The notes: generated by a model not told the origin, from the letters alone. DNA of 64,000 nt from Erodium maritimum (GCA_963921825.1 OY997591.1:38399825-38463824), one strand, 5' to 3'. Numbered from the stretch's first letter, positions 44,727 to 56,958 are shown. Numbers and translations: made by a program.

Positions 44727-47450
44727 TGTAAAACCCGCTTCGTTGAAAAGTGTAGTAAAGTGCAAACTGGAACGTCGAGGTGTGAAAGTGTAACAATTAA
44801 AGTTTGAGAAGGAAAAATAAAAAAAAAGGAAAAAGAAGAAGGCAAAAAGAGCTGGACTTGGAAGGGTATTGGACCGGGCCCATTCACAGTTTCGGCCGGC
44901 CCATTTCGGATGGTGCCCAAGGCCTGGCCCAAGAAGGTTCAGCTATATAGTGGAGGAAACCCTAGATGGGGGTTACTGTTCACCTCCCCTGTTCCCTTCC
45001 TCTCTCTGCGCGATTCCGAGCAGAGCTCGCCCCTCCGTCTTCCCTCTATCCAGATCGGCGCCGGCGACCGTGAGCTCGCCCTCCCTCTCCGGCCACCTTC
45101 GACCTCCTTCTCCACCTTCTTCTTCTCCCTCTTCTACTGCTCTCGCCGTGAACAAAACCCCCAACCTCGAAGCCGTCTCTCTTCGTCCTCCTCGTCGTGT
45201 CGAAGCCTTCGCCCCTCTCGCAATCTCGTTGTGTCTGTGTCAGACAAACCAGCGGCGGTAAGTCCGATTCGCCGCCGGAGTCATCTTCCCCTCCAACTTC
45301 TTCGCCGGAAAACCGCGGGTTCTGAGCTCGTTTGGAGGTCAAGCGCAGTCGGAGAGCATCGCCGGAGCCGAGGGTTCCAGATCTGGAACTCTCTCTCAAC
45401 GGCGAGCTCGTTGGCCACCAGATCTGAACGGGAAGCCCGGGTTTGTCCCCCAAACTCCTCTCCCGTCGACACCCAGACCTTGACGCCGTCGCCAGAGCAA
45501 AACGAAGCCTCAGCCTTGTCTCAGCCGTCGTCGCCGGCAAAGATCGCCGGAACCCTAGCTCTCCCCTCCCTCCCCCGAACTGGACCGGACAATCAGGTTG
45601 GTCTTGGGCCTTGTGATTGGGCCTCGGATCTCTTCGGTTGGGCTTGGATCGGCAGAACTTGGGCCAAGTCCAGGTTTAAGGCCCGGGTCAGAAACAGGGT
45701 CTGGATCGGGCTCTGGTTCGGGTTTTGGGTCGGATCCGGGTCGGACCGGGTCGGAGCCGGGTTGAACCAGTTTACAGTTTTATTATTTTAAATATGATCT
45801 AATAATCAAATTAATTTAATGTTTGACTTAAAGTGGATAATTAAGGAGTTTTGGACTTTTCTGAGGAACTTTGGACCTTTCCGGATCTGATTAGACGTTT
45901 TATGTGTCAAACTTAGACGGGACTTCGCCCGAGAGCGAAGATCTTGGACCCGAGCTAGAAAAGCAAAGATCACGCCGGGACCTGTGTGAAGAACTGAGTG
46001 ACGACCACCGGGCTTATCATCAGAGTGTTGAGAGGAAGACCTCGAGGTAGGGAAAGCCTTAACCTCTCGTTTATGATGCTTAGTATGCATGCTAGGCTAA
46101 TAAAATCGGAAAGGTCCTAGAAATGCCTATAAGATGCGAATAACTAGCATATTTGCCTTTCAATTACTAATAACCGGAAGTGTCTAGTTGTAAACGATTA
46201 GGATGCCAATCACTAGTGTAATTCGCTTTCAATACTTGGGAATTGATTGTCTGGTAGAGGAGCCTTGGCAAAGCCCTCGGATTAGTTGCGTGTTAGGATC
46301 ACATGCTTGGTTGTTGATTGCTTAGTGGATAGGCTAAAGAGTCTAATGAAACTAGTGGAATTGCATGTATGAATGCTCTTTTGAAGGCTTTATGATTAGT
46401 TGATTACACTCGTACTTGCTCGTTGATTGTATTCAAATGATTACTTGTTTTACTTGAGCGGTTGTTTGGAGCATCGAGTATGACTGGTTGTGCCGAGCGG
46501 TGCAATCAGGTGATCGATGCCCCGGTGGTTCGAAACTGGTAAGTGAACGGTAAGTTGGGATTGTGTATTTGGTGTGCTATGGTTGCGTGATTCGTGTACT
46601 ATGTGTTGTGGTGAATTGGTGATGGTTGAGCCGTGTGTGGATTTGGATTGGTGATGGTTGAGCCGTGTGTGGACTTGGATTAGTGGTTGTTGAGCTTGTA
46701 TTACTTCGTATTTCTGTTGAGTGCGTTATTCAATTATTAACTGCTTATTATTAAATTGCCCACGTGTGCGCTTCTTATGGGAGTATGGCCCTGGGTTCCC
46801 GAGGATCTAAAATCCCTTGGAGACGTTTCTGAGACTTCCGACGATATGTGCCCTGAAGGGTGTTCCCGATAGTCTCAATGATATGCGTCTCCTCTGGATT
46901 GGAGGGAAAATCCGAGAGGACACATAAGATGTGGATCGGAGGGTGGTGACTTCATTTGCCACGGCATTGATCGGTTTATCTATCGCTTGTGATTGTTAGA
47001 GCTTTATATTAATTTCACTGATGAATCTACTCGTAATATTATGAACTACTTGTTGACTGTGTTGGTGAATTATGGATCTTGTGGACGTTGCCGTTGATTC
47101 TTTGGAGTTTAAGGTTTACCTTGTTATGTGTTTTCCCTACTGAGCGTAAGCTCACCCCTGTGAGTTCATTGTTGTTTTACAGGCTTGATTGAGGAGTAGA
47201 AGTTCGGGAGCTCCTCAGGGTGGGTGCGTGATAGAGACTTCGTACTTTTTACTTTTAATGCATTGAACCAAAACTTGTTGAGGTTTATTATTACACCCCT
47301 GGAGGGTTATCGTATTTTGAACTCGGTTTAATGGATTATTTTCATTATTGGAGATTTTCAGGAAGTTGTTGTTGATTTATCATTTTTTTATTGTCTTCTA
47401 TTACTCGTCATGCCTCGGGTCCGGGCGATAACCGGATTTGGGGCGTGACA
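44727..47450 (+). repeat. GYP-2 5' LTR (2724 bp)
   Basis: TGTAAAACCCGC to GGGGCGTGACA. It has a GC- and pyrimidine-rich first third with a TATA box at 44944, and a more AT-rich rest. It contains a 293-codon open frame (to 45791) of low-complexity composition that I take as chance. Confidence 0.92.
44870..44949 (+). promoter_or_regulatory. GYP-2 5' LTR promoter: GGCCCA boxes and TATA
   Basis: GGGCCCAT near 44876, CGGCCCATTT near 44894 and TGGCCCAAG near 44925, then CTATATAGTGG with TATATA at 44944-44949, and a C/T-rich leader after it. GGCCCA (site II) boxes upstream of TATA are typical of plant gene promoters. The 3' LTR copy has TATATA at 53777-53782. Confidence 0.55.
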
Positions 47451-47454
47451 AATT

Positions 47455-47467
47455 TGGTATCAGAGCC
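47455..47467 (+). other. GYP-2 primer binding site
   Basis: TGGTATCAGAGCC four bases after the LTR; initiator tRNA-Met type. Confidence 0.92.
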
Positions 47468-48730
47468 TGGTTTCATTTGAAACAGGTGTCTTTTGAACTG
47501 ATTTTCAAACCTCGGACCGAAGTCAATTAGGTGGGTAGAGTTAGGAAGTCTGAGTCTTGAGTGCTTTAAGAGTTGTCCTAATTGGAACCTTACACTACAA
47601 TGTTTGTATTGCTTGATGGGTATCCTCTCCCTAATGATCGGTGAAGCCGAATGGTGGAGATCGGAATTGGATTAACGGTCAACGACCGACCCGCTATGCA
47701 TACATGGTAGGGTGAGCCAACAGTTGGCGGTGTTGCCCTTTGGTGTATTACTTTGAAAATTTTCAAGTTGTGGTTCGGTCCTGTTCGAGTTTTGACTTGT
47801 GCTTGACTGTTGGTCTTGAGCATGAGTACTCCATGTGTACTGGCTTTGAGTGTCTTGAGTGGAGTCGTCGAACCCGTGTTTTTGCCTTTGGTTGAGTGGT
47901 TGGTATCTGCGTTTGGGTGGCCATGAGAGCCCGTGTACTAAGGCTGAATTCTTTGGCTGGCTTACGAGTTGGGGGCTCGGTGAGTTGCGAGAAAGTTTTA
48001 TTATTGAGTTTGGGAGCACGAGAACTCCGTTATTTTGACAGGGTGATGTCTTTGGAAGAGCATGAGAACTCTATGTACGGTTACCTTGTGAAATTGTTTT
48101 GGTGGTTGTTCCGCTTAAGCGGAGGGTTGAGGGTAAATACAAATGGGTCATGCCGAATTTTCAGTAGAACTAAAATATTTACACCATCACTGGTTGACTC
48201 AGGGGCGCCACTGTAGTCGAACGTGATGTTTTGATGTCAAGTTGTTACAATGAGGTTTGGGGACGCCTGAATCGGATTGTAATAACATGAGATCGACATG
48301 GGAAGTTTGAGTAAAAGATAAGAAATGAGAATTCATGGAAAGGAAGGAAAGGTTAAGGATGTTTATTGAATTGAATTGTGTTAAGTCCTAAACCCTCTCT
48401 GTGAAAGGACACCCGAGCAAGGGGTATGCATGTTGTGTGTGCCTTGTGTGGTGTGTTTGAGTTTGAATCCTCCTGTGGAAGTGGATTTCTTTGACTTGTT
48501 TGAACCCTCCTGTGGGAGTTGGTGTTGATTGCTAAATCGCTGGTTGTTGCTGTATGACGCATAGAGATGCGAACTTGTGTGCTATATTATTTGAGGTTAT
48601 ATATCTACTAGTGTGAGGGGCGTATCTGTGGGTGGCTAGTGTGACGCGTCTGTTCGTCCTAGTTTCGTGTGAGAACCTTGGTGAACTAAGTACTGAACAT
48701 GTGCGTTATCCATGCAGGCGGATAGGCGAC
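47468..48730 (+). other. GYP-2 leader
   Basis: 1.26 kb with no convincing gene. It has one degenerate unit of the GYP-1 LTR minisatellite (GTGGCCATGAGAGCCCGT, within 47915-47935). An in-frame GTG-started extension of gag from 48632 has no gag features and no ATG, so it is left out of gag. Confidence 0.7.
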
Positions 48731-50180
48731 ATGACTCGTACGTATGTTCATAGAGGTACCCGGAGCCGCCCAGTTGGGGGCCCGAGTCAAGCACCTGCCG
48801 CTGAGCAGGAGGGGACATCTGACTCCCAGGATGCTACTTCCACAGGGCATCAGCGTTTTGAGGGTGGACCAACAGGGTCGCCACCCAGGACATCTCCAGT
48901 CGCAGAGCCGACTCAGGCTACCCCTCTCGAGGAGGTGGTTCGCGCTGTGCTAGCAGCCTTGAGTGCACAGCAGGGGACTACCGCACCGGCACCAGAGCCC
49001 GTGCCTGTTGCTTCAGCAGATTTGGGAGAGAGGCCAGGACAGTTTGATAGCCGCATGGCCCAGTCGCTCCGAGAGTTTCGCAGACTTGATACGCCGACCT
49101 ACTCCGGGGGAGCTGACCCCGAGGCGGCTTCCGGTTGGTTGGAGCGGGTTACCCGCAACCTCGATACCTCTGGGGTATCGGAGGGGCGTCTGAGGGTTTC
49201 GTTCGCCACTTTTCAGCTTGAGAGAGAGGCCTACTACTGTTGGCAGTCAGTACAGGGCAGGGTTGGCAGTGATTTTGAGTTGTTCAGCAGGCTGTTCTTG
49301 GAGCAGTACTTCCCTCGCTCCGTTCGGGATGATCGGCGCCAGCAGTTTCTGGATTTGCGTCAGAGGGGTTTGAGCGTCTCAGAGTATGCAGCGAGGTTCA
49401 CTTCTTTGGCCCGCTTCGCGCCAGAGTTGGTGCAGACTGCGGATGACCGATGCAGGAGGTTTGAGAGCGGGCTCATCCCGTCGATAGCCGACAGTGTTAT
49501 CGCTTTCAGGACCACAGATTACTCCACACTCTTGGATCAGGCTTTAGCTATGGAGAGACACTTCAGAGATACTATCAGGGTGCGAGAGACCAGGCCTAGG
49601 CCGAGTGGCTTTTTGCAGCCGTCTGACCATCGAGACCGACGCAGACAGAGAGTTGCAGGACACTTTCAGCCTCAGTTTCAGCAGGATGGCATACGCCGAG
49701 CAGGGGCCGTCGCATCAGTTGGACCCGCCCCGGTGGCACAGCTGTGTCCTCTGTGTGGACAGCAGGGTCACCTGGCACGAGACTGCCCGAGGGGCAATGG
49801 ACCTGTAGAGCGTCATGATGGTCGTCCCCTGGGGACCGGAGTTAGACAGCCTAATGCGCCGAGGGGGTGTTTTCACTATGGCAGCGCCAACCATTTCATC
49901 CGGGCGTGCCCCGAGATAGCTGGTAGAACGCCTGCACCGAGGCCCCAGCAGACTCAGATTCGCCCTGCACCACCTGACAGACCACGTCAGGCGCAGCAGC
50001 AGAGAGCTCCGCGTCCGGCGGCGGGAACAAAAGGTCAGAGGCACCAGCCGAGAGCTGGCCAGCAGGTGGCACTTCCCCCACCACCTAGAGGAGGACCACC
50101 GGCACGGCAGGGCCGAGTCTTTGCAGTTACTGATTCCAGGATTGAGGGCCGTACGCCGGCCATGAGGCCACTCAGGGTAC
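48731..50180 (+). pseudogene. GYP-2 gag
   Basis: Structural gag protein, about 485 codons from ATG 48731 (MTRTYVHRGTRSR). A Pro/Ala/Thr-rich N-terminus is followed by the retrotransposon gag domain (REFRRLDTPTYSGGADPEAA near 49070-49125, LEQYFPRSVRDDRRQQFLDL near 49300-49360, FESGLIPSIADSV near 49460). Two zinc knuckles follow near 49740-49910: the first is intact (CPLCGQQGHLARDC), while the second has CFHY in place of CxxC, losing one zinc ligand. The frame runs on to 50290 but leaves the pol frame near 50180. It is otherwise open and close to full length; what is lost is the fusion to pol, single-frame in this clade. Confidence 0.88.
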
Positions 50181-50480
50181 GTGTTTACTTTATAATGCGT
50201 GGACTTCATTTTTGTTTCATACGGGAGCTTCCCATTCGTTCATATCTTCGTCTATTGCTTCTTCTTTGGGTTTACGGGTGGAGACTTTGAGTCAACCCCT
50301 TTGTTTGGAGACCCCGGCTACGGGTGCGGTGGTGTTGAGCACCGTTTGTAGGGACTGTGCGATTAGGGTGGCAGATTGCCCTTTTCTGGGGGACTTACTC
50401 GTTCTTGACATGAACGCCTTCGACGTGATTCTGGGTATGGACTGGCTCGCGAGGTACCGAGCGACGATCGACTGCTACAG
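50181..50480 (+). pseudogene. GYP-2 protease, catalytic Asp replaced
   Basis: Aspartic protease domain that would cut the gag-pol polyprotein. In the pol frame, [18 protein letters not shown] covers 50187-50240. The active site reads HTGAS where DTGAS is required, a GAT to CAT change at the catalytic Asp. Downstream blocks are normal ([40 protein letters not shown]). The frame differs from gag, so a small indel lies between about 50150 and 50185. The first codon in the open frame is TTG, not a true start. Confidence 0.87.
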
Positions 50481-51900
50481 ACGCCAGGTGACAGTGAGGT
50501 CAGGTGATAGGGTGATCACGTGTGTCTTGGGTAGCAAGAGCGGAGTTCTCTTATCCGCTCTGACTTCGGGGTCTGAGGCAGAGATCGTACGGCGTAGCAG
50601 TGAGCTACCGAGGGTAGTGCGGGAGTTCCCGAAGGTCTTTCCGGAGGAACTAGCAGGCTTGCCACCAGCGCGAGAGGTGGAGTTCAGGATCGATCTGATC
50701 CCGGGTACGGCACCGATCTCGATGACACCGTATCGGTTTGCGCCAGCTGAGTTGGTCGAACTTAAGCGACAACTCGAGGAACTGCAGCAGAAGGGGTTCA
50801 TCCGCCCGAGCGTATCTCCGTGGGGAGCGCCCGCCCTTTTCGTGAAGAAGAAGGGTGGAGCCTTGAGGATGTGTATCGACTACAGGAAGCTGAACCAGGT
50901 GACAGTGAAGAACCGTTACCCGATGCCGAGGATTGACGATTTATTCGACCAGCTGAGGGGAGCAAAGTACTTCTCTAAGATCGATCTTCGATCCGGGTAC
51001 TACCAGCTGAGAGTCCGAGCTGAGGACGTGGAGAAGACAGCGTTCCGTACTCGTTATGGACATTTCGAGTTTTTGGTGATGCTGTTCGATTTGACGAACG
51101 CGCCGGCCGCCTTTATGGACTTGATGAATGGCATCTTCAGACCTTATCTAGACCTGTTCGTGGTAGTCTTCGTCGATGACATATTGGTCTACTCGCCCAG
51201 TGAGGAGGCGCACGCAGAGCATCTACGGACCGTTTTGACACTCTTACGCACTCACCAGTTGTACGGCAATCTGGAGAAGTGCGAATTTTGGCTCACAGAG
51301 GTGAATTTCCTCGGGCACGTGGTATCTCGGGAGGGCATCTTGGTCGACCCAGCCAAGGTTGAGGCAGTGTCGAAGTGGGCGACACCCAGTAGTGTTTTTG
51401 AGGTTCGGAGTTTCCTCGGGTTGGCAGGTTATTACCGGCGCTTCGTTCAGGATTTCTCCCGCCTTGCAGCACCTATGACAGCTTTGACCCGCAAGGGAGC
51501 GGAGTACATTTGGACGGATGAGTGTGAACACTCTTTTCGCGAGCTAAAGGCTCGGTTGACTACCGCCCCAGTGTTGATTGTTCCAGAGCGGGGAGTGGGC
51601 TATGACGTCTATTGTGACGGTTCAGGTGAAGGGCTAGGTTGTGTTCTGATGCAGGGTGGAAAGGTGGTTGCTTACGGCTCAAGGCAGTTGAAGGTGCATG
51701 AGCGCAACTACCCGACCCATGATCTTGAGCTAGATGCGGTAGTATTTGCGCTGAAGAGCTGGAGACATTAGCTGTATGGTGAGCAGTTCAGGTTGTTTTC
51801 AGACCACAAGAGCCTCAAGTATATCTTCTCGCAGCGTGATCTGAACATGCGCCAAAGGAGATGGATGGAGCTACTTGAAGAGTATGACTTCGAGTTGCTC
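50481..51900 (+). pseudogene. GYP-2 reverse transcriptase and RNase H
   Basis: Long open frame of RT with all main blocks: [75 protein letters not shown], and catalytic FVDD at 51172-51180 ([14 protein letters not shown]). The MPFGLTNAP motif reads MLFDLTNAP near 51080-51105, two unusual changes. RNase H follows with [10 protein letters not shown] and [22 protein letters not shown] at 51769-51771 stands where Tyr is expected (WRHYLYG) and is the only stop. The frame continues unchanged afterwards. Confidence 0.92.
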
Positions 51901-53507
51901 TATCATCCAGGCAAGGCAAACGTGGTCGCCGACGCGTTGAGCAGGAAGTCGAGTCACTGCGTTGCCAGCATGGCAGTCCGAGAGTGGGACATGCTGGAGC
52001 AGTTGAGCTTATTCAGACTGGAGTTGGAGGAGGTCACAGAGAGTATGGCCCTGTGTGCCTTAGTGGCTCAGCCCCCGCTTTTTGCTCGCGTGCTAGAGGC
52101 ACAGACCGAGGATGCCGAGGCAGCAGGGATTCGGGAGAGGTTGTTGGATGAAGTCGAGCTCGAGGGGTGGGAGATGGGCACCGATCAGGGTATCCGCTTT
52201 AGAGGACGACTGTTTGTACCCAGTGAGTGCAGAGACACTGTGTTGCGTGAGTGCCATCACTCCCGTTTGGTTGTGCATCCCGGTGGCAACAAGATGTATA
52301 AAGACATGCGACGACAGTTTTGGTGGAGTGGGATGCGTGGGGCAGTTGCAGACTTTGTTTCTCGATGCCTCACCTGCCAACAGGTGAAGGCTGAGCACAT
52401 GCGTCCCACAGGCTTGCTACAGCCTCTACCGATCTCCGAGTGGAAGTGGGAGCATGTGACTATGGATTTTGTGTGTGGGTTGCCCAGATCGTCGAAGGGG
52501 CATGACGCTGTTTGGGTGGTGGTTGATCGACTTACCAAGTCGGCCCACTTCCTGGGTATGAGGATGACTGATTCTGTGGACATGTTGGCTCGTTTGTACG
52601 TCAGAGAGATTGTTCGTCTGCACGGTGTACCAGTGTCAGTGGTATCGGATAGAGACCCTCGTTTCACATCCAGGTTCTGGAAGAGTCTACAGAAGGCTTT
52701 GGGCACTGAGGTACTATTGAGTACAGCTTATCATCCTGAGACGGATGGACAATCAGAGCGCACCATACAGATTCTAGAGGACATGCTTCGAGCTTGTGTG
52801 CTTGACTTTCAGGGATCATGGGAGGGTCATTTGCCTTTGGCAGAGTTTGCCTACAACAACAGTTACCAGTCCAGCATTGGGATGGCACCATTTGAGGCCT
52901 TATATGGCAGACCTTGTAGATCGCCGGTATGTTGGGCCGAGGTTGGGGACAGGAGCTTACTTGGGCCAGACATGGTCAGGGAGACGACCGAAAAGGTCAC
53001 TTTGATTAGAGAGCGGCTGAAGACCGCACAGAATCGGCAGAAGAGCTACGCAGACAGGCGTCGCAGACCACTTGAGTTCATGGTCGGGGAGAGCACGTGT
53101 TTCTGAGGGTGAGCCCGAAGAAGGGTCTTGTGCGGTTCAACCGCAGCGGAGGCAAGCTGGCACCACGTTTCATCGGACCATTTGATGTGTTAGAGAAGAT
53201 TGGAGTTGTAGCTTATCGTTTGGCCTTGCCACCGCGGCTTGGGAACGTGCATAACGTTTTCCATGTGTCCCAACTGCGGAAGTACATAGCAGACCCTTCA
53301 CACATCATTGAGTGGTCAGACATCGAGGTGGCAGATGATGTCACCTTCGAGGAGCAGCCCGTCGAGATCTTGGGTACAAAGGAGAAGGTCCTGCGGAACA
53401 AAAAGATTCTGTTGGTCTTGGTACAGTGGGGTCACCAAGGATCTGGATCCACGTGGGAGCGCGAGGAGGAGATCCGCGAGAAGTATCCACATCTGTTCGA
53501 CGCTTGA
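51901..53507 (+). pseudogene. GYP-2 integrase with chromodomain-like tail
   Basis: After the linker ([20 protein letters not shown]), the H2C2 zinc region ([22 protein letters not shown]) lies at about 52250-52385. The catalytic triad is complete: Asp in TMDFV (codon 52464), Asp in VSDRDPRF (52648) and Glu in GQSERT (52756), giving D,D-35-E. Next come [20 protein letters not shown], and then a 2-bp insertion near 53090 that ends the frame at 53106. The GPF region and the tail ([52 protein letters not shown]) continue in the new frame to 53507. The tail is thought to target insertion to chromatin in this clade. Confidence 0.92.
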
Positions 53508-53545
53508 GGTACGTCTGTGTCAAATTTCGAGGACGAAATTCTTTT

Positions 53546-53558
53546 AAGGGGGGTAGAT
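53546..53558 (+). other. GYP-2 polypurine tract
   Basis: AAGGGGGGTAGAT (53546-53558) directly before the 3' LTR, after the AATTTCGAGGACGAAATTC stretch typical of this clade. Confidence 0.9.
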
Positions 53559-54848
53559 TGTAAAACCCACTTCGTTGAAAAGTGTAGTAAAGTGCAAACT
53601 GGAACGTTGAGGTGTGAAAGTGTAACAATTAAAGTTTGAGAAGGAAAAATCAAAAAAAAAGGAAAAAGAAGAAGGCAAAAAGAGCTGGACTTGGAAGGGT
53701 ATTGGACCGGGCCCATTCACAGTTTCGGCCGGCCCATTTCGGATGGTGCCCAAGGCCTGGCCCAAGAAGGTTCAGCTATATAGTGGAGGAAACCTTAGAT
53801 GGGGGTTACTGTTCACCTCCCCTGTTCCCTTCCTCTCTCTGCGCGATTCCGAGCAGAGCTCGCCCCTCCGTCTTCCCTCTATCCAGATCGGCGCCGGCGA
53901 CCGTGAGCTCGCCCTCCCTCTCCGGCCACCTTCGACCTCCTTCTCCACCTTCTTCTTCTCCCTCTTCTACTGCTCTCGCCGTGACCAAAACCCCCAACCT
54001 CGAAGCCGTCTCTCTTCGTCCTCCTCGTCGTGTCGAAGCCTTCGCCCCTCTCGCAATCTCGCCGTGTCTGTGTCAGACAAACCAGCGGCGGTAAGTCCGA
54101 TTCGCCGCCGGAGTCATCTTCCCCTCCAACTTCTTCGCCGGAAAACCGCGGGTTCTGAGCTCGTTTGGAGGTCAAGCGCAGTCGGAGAGCATCGCCGGAG
54201 CTGAGGGTTCCAGATCTGGAACTCTCTCTCAACGACGAGCTCGTTGGCCACCAGATCTGAACGGGAAGCCCGTGTTTGTCCCCCAAACGCCTCTCCCATC
54301 GACACCCAGACCTTGACGCCGTCGCCGGAGCCAAACGAAGCCTCAGCCTCGTCTCAGCCATCGTCGCCGGCAAAGATCGCCGGAACCCTAGCTCTCCCCT
54401 CCCTCCCCCGAACTGGACCGGACAATCAGGTTGGTCTTGGGCCTTGTGATTGGGCCTCGGATCTCTTCGGTTGGGCTTGGATCGGCAGAACTTGGGCCAG
54501 GTCCAGGTTTAAGGCCCGGGTCAGAAACCGGGTCTGGACCGGGCTCTGGTTCGGGTTTTGGGTCGGATCCGGGTCGGACCGGGTCGGAGCCGGGTTGAAC
54601 CAGTTTACAGTTTTATTATTTTAGAATATGATCTAATAATCAAATTAATTTAATGTTTGACTTAAAGTGGATAATTAAGGAGTTTTGGACTTTTCTGAGG
54701 AACTTTGGACCTTTCCGGATCTGATTAGACGTTTTATGTGTCAAACTTAGACGGGACTTCGCCCGAGAGTGAAGATCTTGGACCCGAGCTAGAAAAGCAA
54801 AGATCACGCCGGGACCCGTGTGAAGAACTGAGTGACGACCACCGGGCT
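53559..54848 (+). repeat. GYP-2 3' LTR, truncated
   Basis: Matches 44727-46014 of the 5' LTR with about 20 differences, then stops at ACCACCGGGCT and joins COP-D. The last 1.4 kb of the LTR are missing. Confidence 0.92.
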
Positions 54849-55400
54849 CGCTGGGTTTGTAGAAGTAGTATCCCATTGTTTCTTTGGGATACCCCACAAA
54901 GGTGCATTTATCAGATCTTGGTTCGAGCTTACTGTGAACTAACCGCTTCACATAAGCCTCGCAACCCCAAATCTTAAGGAAGGACAAAATGGGCTTCCTC
55001 TCGTGCCATTTCTCAAATGGTGAATCTTCCACAGCCTTTGTAGGAGCCCATTCAAAATGATGCGGCCGTCTCCAGAGAAAAACCCCATAAAGAGATTTGG
55101 AGATCAGTCCTAATGATCATGGAACATACCATATCCAATAAGGTCTGATTCCTCCGTTCGGACACACTATTCAACTGTGGTGTTTCGGGAGGAGACCATT
55201 CCGAAAGGATCCCACTTTCTGTTAGATGATCTAAAATATCTATAGTTAAGTATTCTCCTGCTCGATCCGATCGAAGAGCCTTAATACTTTTCCCGAGCTG
55301 GTTTTCTACTTCAGTCTTGTACTCTTTGAATTTATCAAAAGCCTCAGACTTATGTCTCATCAAATAGACATAACCAAATCTACCGAAATCATCAGTGTAA
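54849..55400 (-). pseudogene. COP-D: copia integrase fragment
   Basis: Minus-strand piece of a Ty1/copia integrase: GYVYLMRHKSEAFDKFKEYK, ALRSDRAGEYLTIDILDHL and GILSEWSPPETPQLNSVSER at 55363-55140, then LKIWGCEAYVKRLVHSKLEP and GYYFYKPSE at 54990-54860. The PETPQ codon is still CAG and the Glu of SERRN is kept, so it does not belong to the dead COP-B/C/E subfamily and is nearer to COP-A. No LTR or other domain accompanies it. Both edges are abrupt: GYP-2 LTR on one side, LINE on the other. One or more indels are present. Confidence 0.87.
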
Positions 55401-56958
55401 GTGAGCGGATGGATTTACTATTAAGTTCTTTATAGTGGCTTGGGAGATTGTCAAAGTGGATGTTCTAAGGTTTTTTCAGGAGTTTTATGATTCTTGTTTG
55501 TTGGGAAAGGGCATTAATTCCACCTTTATCACCTTAATCCCGGAACATGCACATGCTGATTGTTTGAATGATTTTAGGCCAATTAGTCTGATTTCTAGTC
55601 CTTACAAGATTCTGGCAAAGGTCTTTCCCACTCGTCTTAAAGGTGTTATTTGTGATTTGATTAGTGATAATCAGAGTGGTTTCATTGCTGGTAGACAATT
55701 AGTTGATTGGGTTCTAATTGCTTATGAGGTTATTCATTTTGTTAATCGGGCTAAGGTTGAATCGATCTTATTAAAACTTGATTTCGAGAAAGCTTATGAT
55801 TGGTTTGTTGGGATTACCTTGATGATGTGTTTAATCAAATGAATTTTGGTGATCGGTGGAGGAGATGGATGAGAAGTTGTTTTCATGCTTATTTATCGGT
55901 TTTGGTCAATGTTGTGTACCGAGTAGGGATTTTGCTATGTTGAATGGGATTCGCCAAGGGTGTCCTATGTCCCCTTTCCTGTTTCTTATTGCAGCAGAGG
56001 GTCTTCATTTGTTTCTTGAAGCAGGAAAGTCGGCCGGCTTGTTTCAGGGTATTGGTATTCGCCATACTGGTTTTTCTATTACTCACTTGTAGTTTGCTGA
56101 CGATACTTTTCTCTTTGTACAATGTTATTTGGATGATTTTTCTAATGTTAAACGTATCTTGCTGGAATTTCAATCGACCTCGGGTCTCAAGGTGAACTTC
56201 AATAAGTCACAAGCTGTTTTGTTGAATGTGGAGTCTTTTTCAGCTAGTGATGTGGAGTTGGCTTTAGATTGTTGGGTTACTGAGTTGCCGATGACCTACT
56301 TGGGTTTCCCCCTCGAGGCTTCGCCAAAAAGACTTTCCACTTGGGATCCGGTTTTGAGCAAATTTAAGTCATCTTTAGCTTTATGGCACGCTAAATATCT
56401 TACAATGGCAGGCCGCATTACACTAATCCAATCTACCCTTTATGGCTTGCCTTTGTTTTACATGTCCTTATTGTAGGCACCTAAAGGTGTTATCAAGGAG
56501 TTGGAATCTATGCAAAGAAAATTTTTATGGCGCAATGGACGGGATGGCCGGGTCATGAACAAAGTCAAGTGGTCTATTGTGTGTACACCAAGAAGGTGGG
56601 TGGTCTTGGTCTAAGAAGGCTGAAGGAAATGAATTTGGCGCTCCTAGCTAAATGGTGGTGGCGATTTGCCACAACTTCTAACTCCCTTTGGAAAGAGTTG
56701 ATTTGTATCCGTATGCAGTGGTCCTATGAGGATTGGGATCTGTGTAGCCTTGATTAGGATGGGAATTGGATTTTATTTAAGCACATACTTAGTTTGGCTG
56801 CTGATCCAGTTTTTTGTAGTTTATTTGGCAACCAAGTAGTCAGGTGGAATTTGGGGAAGGGCGACCGATATCCTTTTGGGAAGACATGTGGGTAGGGGAA
56901 GCCTCTTTGCGGGACAGATTTCTTGCAGCTTTTTCGTTGTACGTGAACATTTGGTTTG
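55401..56958 (+). pseudogene. L1-type LINE reverse transcriptase fragment
   Basis: Non-LTR reverse transcriptase. Blocks: INSTFITLIPEHAHADCLND, FRPISLISSPYKILAKV, SDNQSGFIAGRQLVDWVLIA and LLKLDFEKAYDW at 55510-55803; NGIRQGCPMSPFLFLIAAEG near 55942-56000; the catalytic FADD near 56094-56105, directly after a TAG; then LKVNFNKSQAVLLN, PMTYLGFPLEASPKR and LTMAGRITLIQSTLYGLPLF. These are typical of plant L1 elements. The 5' part (ORF1, endonuclease) and the 3' tail are missing. At its right edge it meets a copia LTR across a short AGGATTGG-like overlap. Confidence 0.9.

Larger units (their letters stand above)
44727..54848 (+). mobile_element. GYP-2: Ty3/gypsy chromovirus-like element, nearly complete
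   Basis: 5' LTR 44727-47450, primer site 47455, leader, gag from 48731, pol to 53507, polypurine tract 53546, and a 3' LTR cut at 54848. The C-terminal chromodomain-like tail and polypurine tract fit the Del/Tekay group. Coding damage is light: one frame change between gag and protease, one TAG in RNase H, one 2-bp insertion after integrase. The compared LTR parts differ at about 20 sites in 1.29 kb by eye. It sits in ATH; the right target duplication is lost with the 3' end. Confidence 0.93.

Noticed and set aside
44910..45791. A 293-codon open frame in the GYP-2 LTR as a gene
   Set aside because: Low-complexity composition from a GC- and pyrimidine-rich leader, no domain, and broken in the other LTR copy. 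Kept only as a remark on the LTR.
48632..48730. N-terminal extension of GYP-2 gag from 48632
   Set aside because: It would start at GTG, has no gag features, and the first ATG is at 48731.
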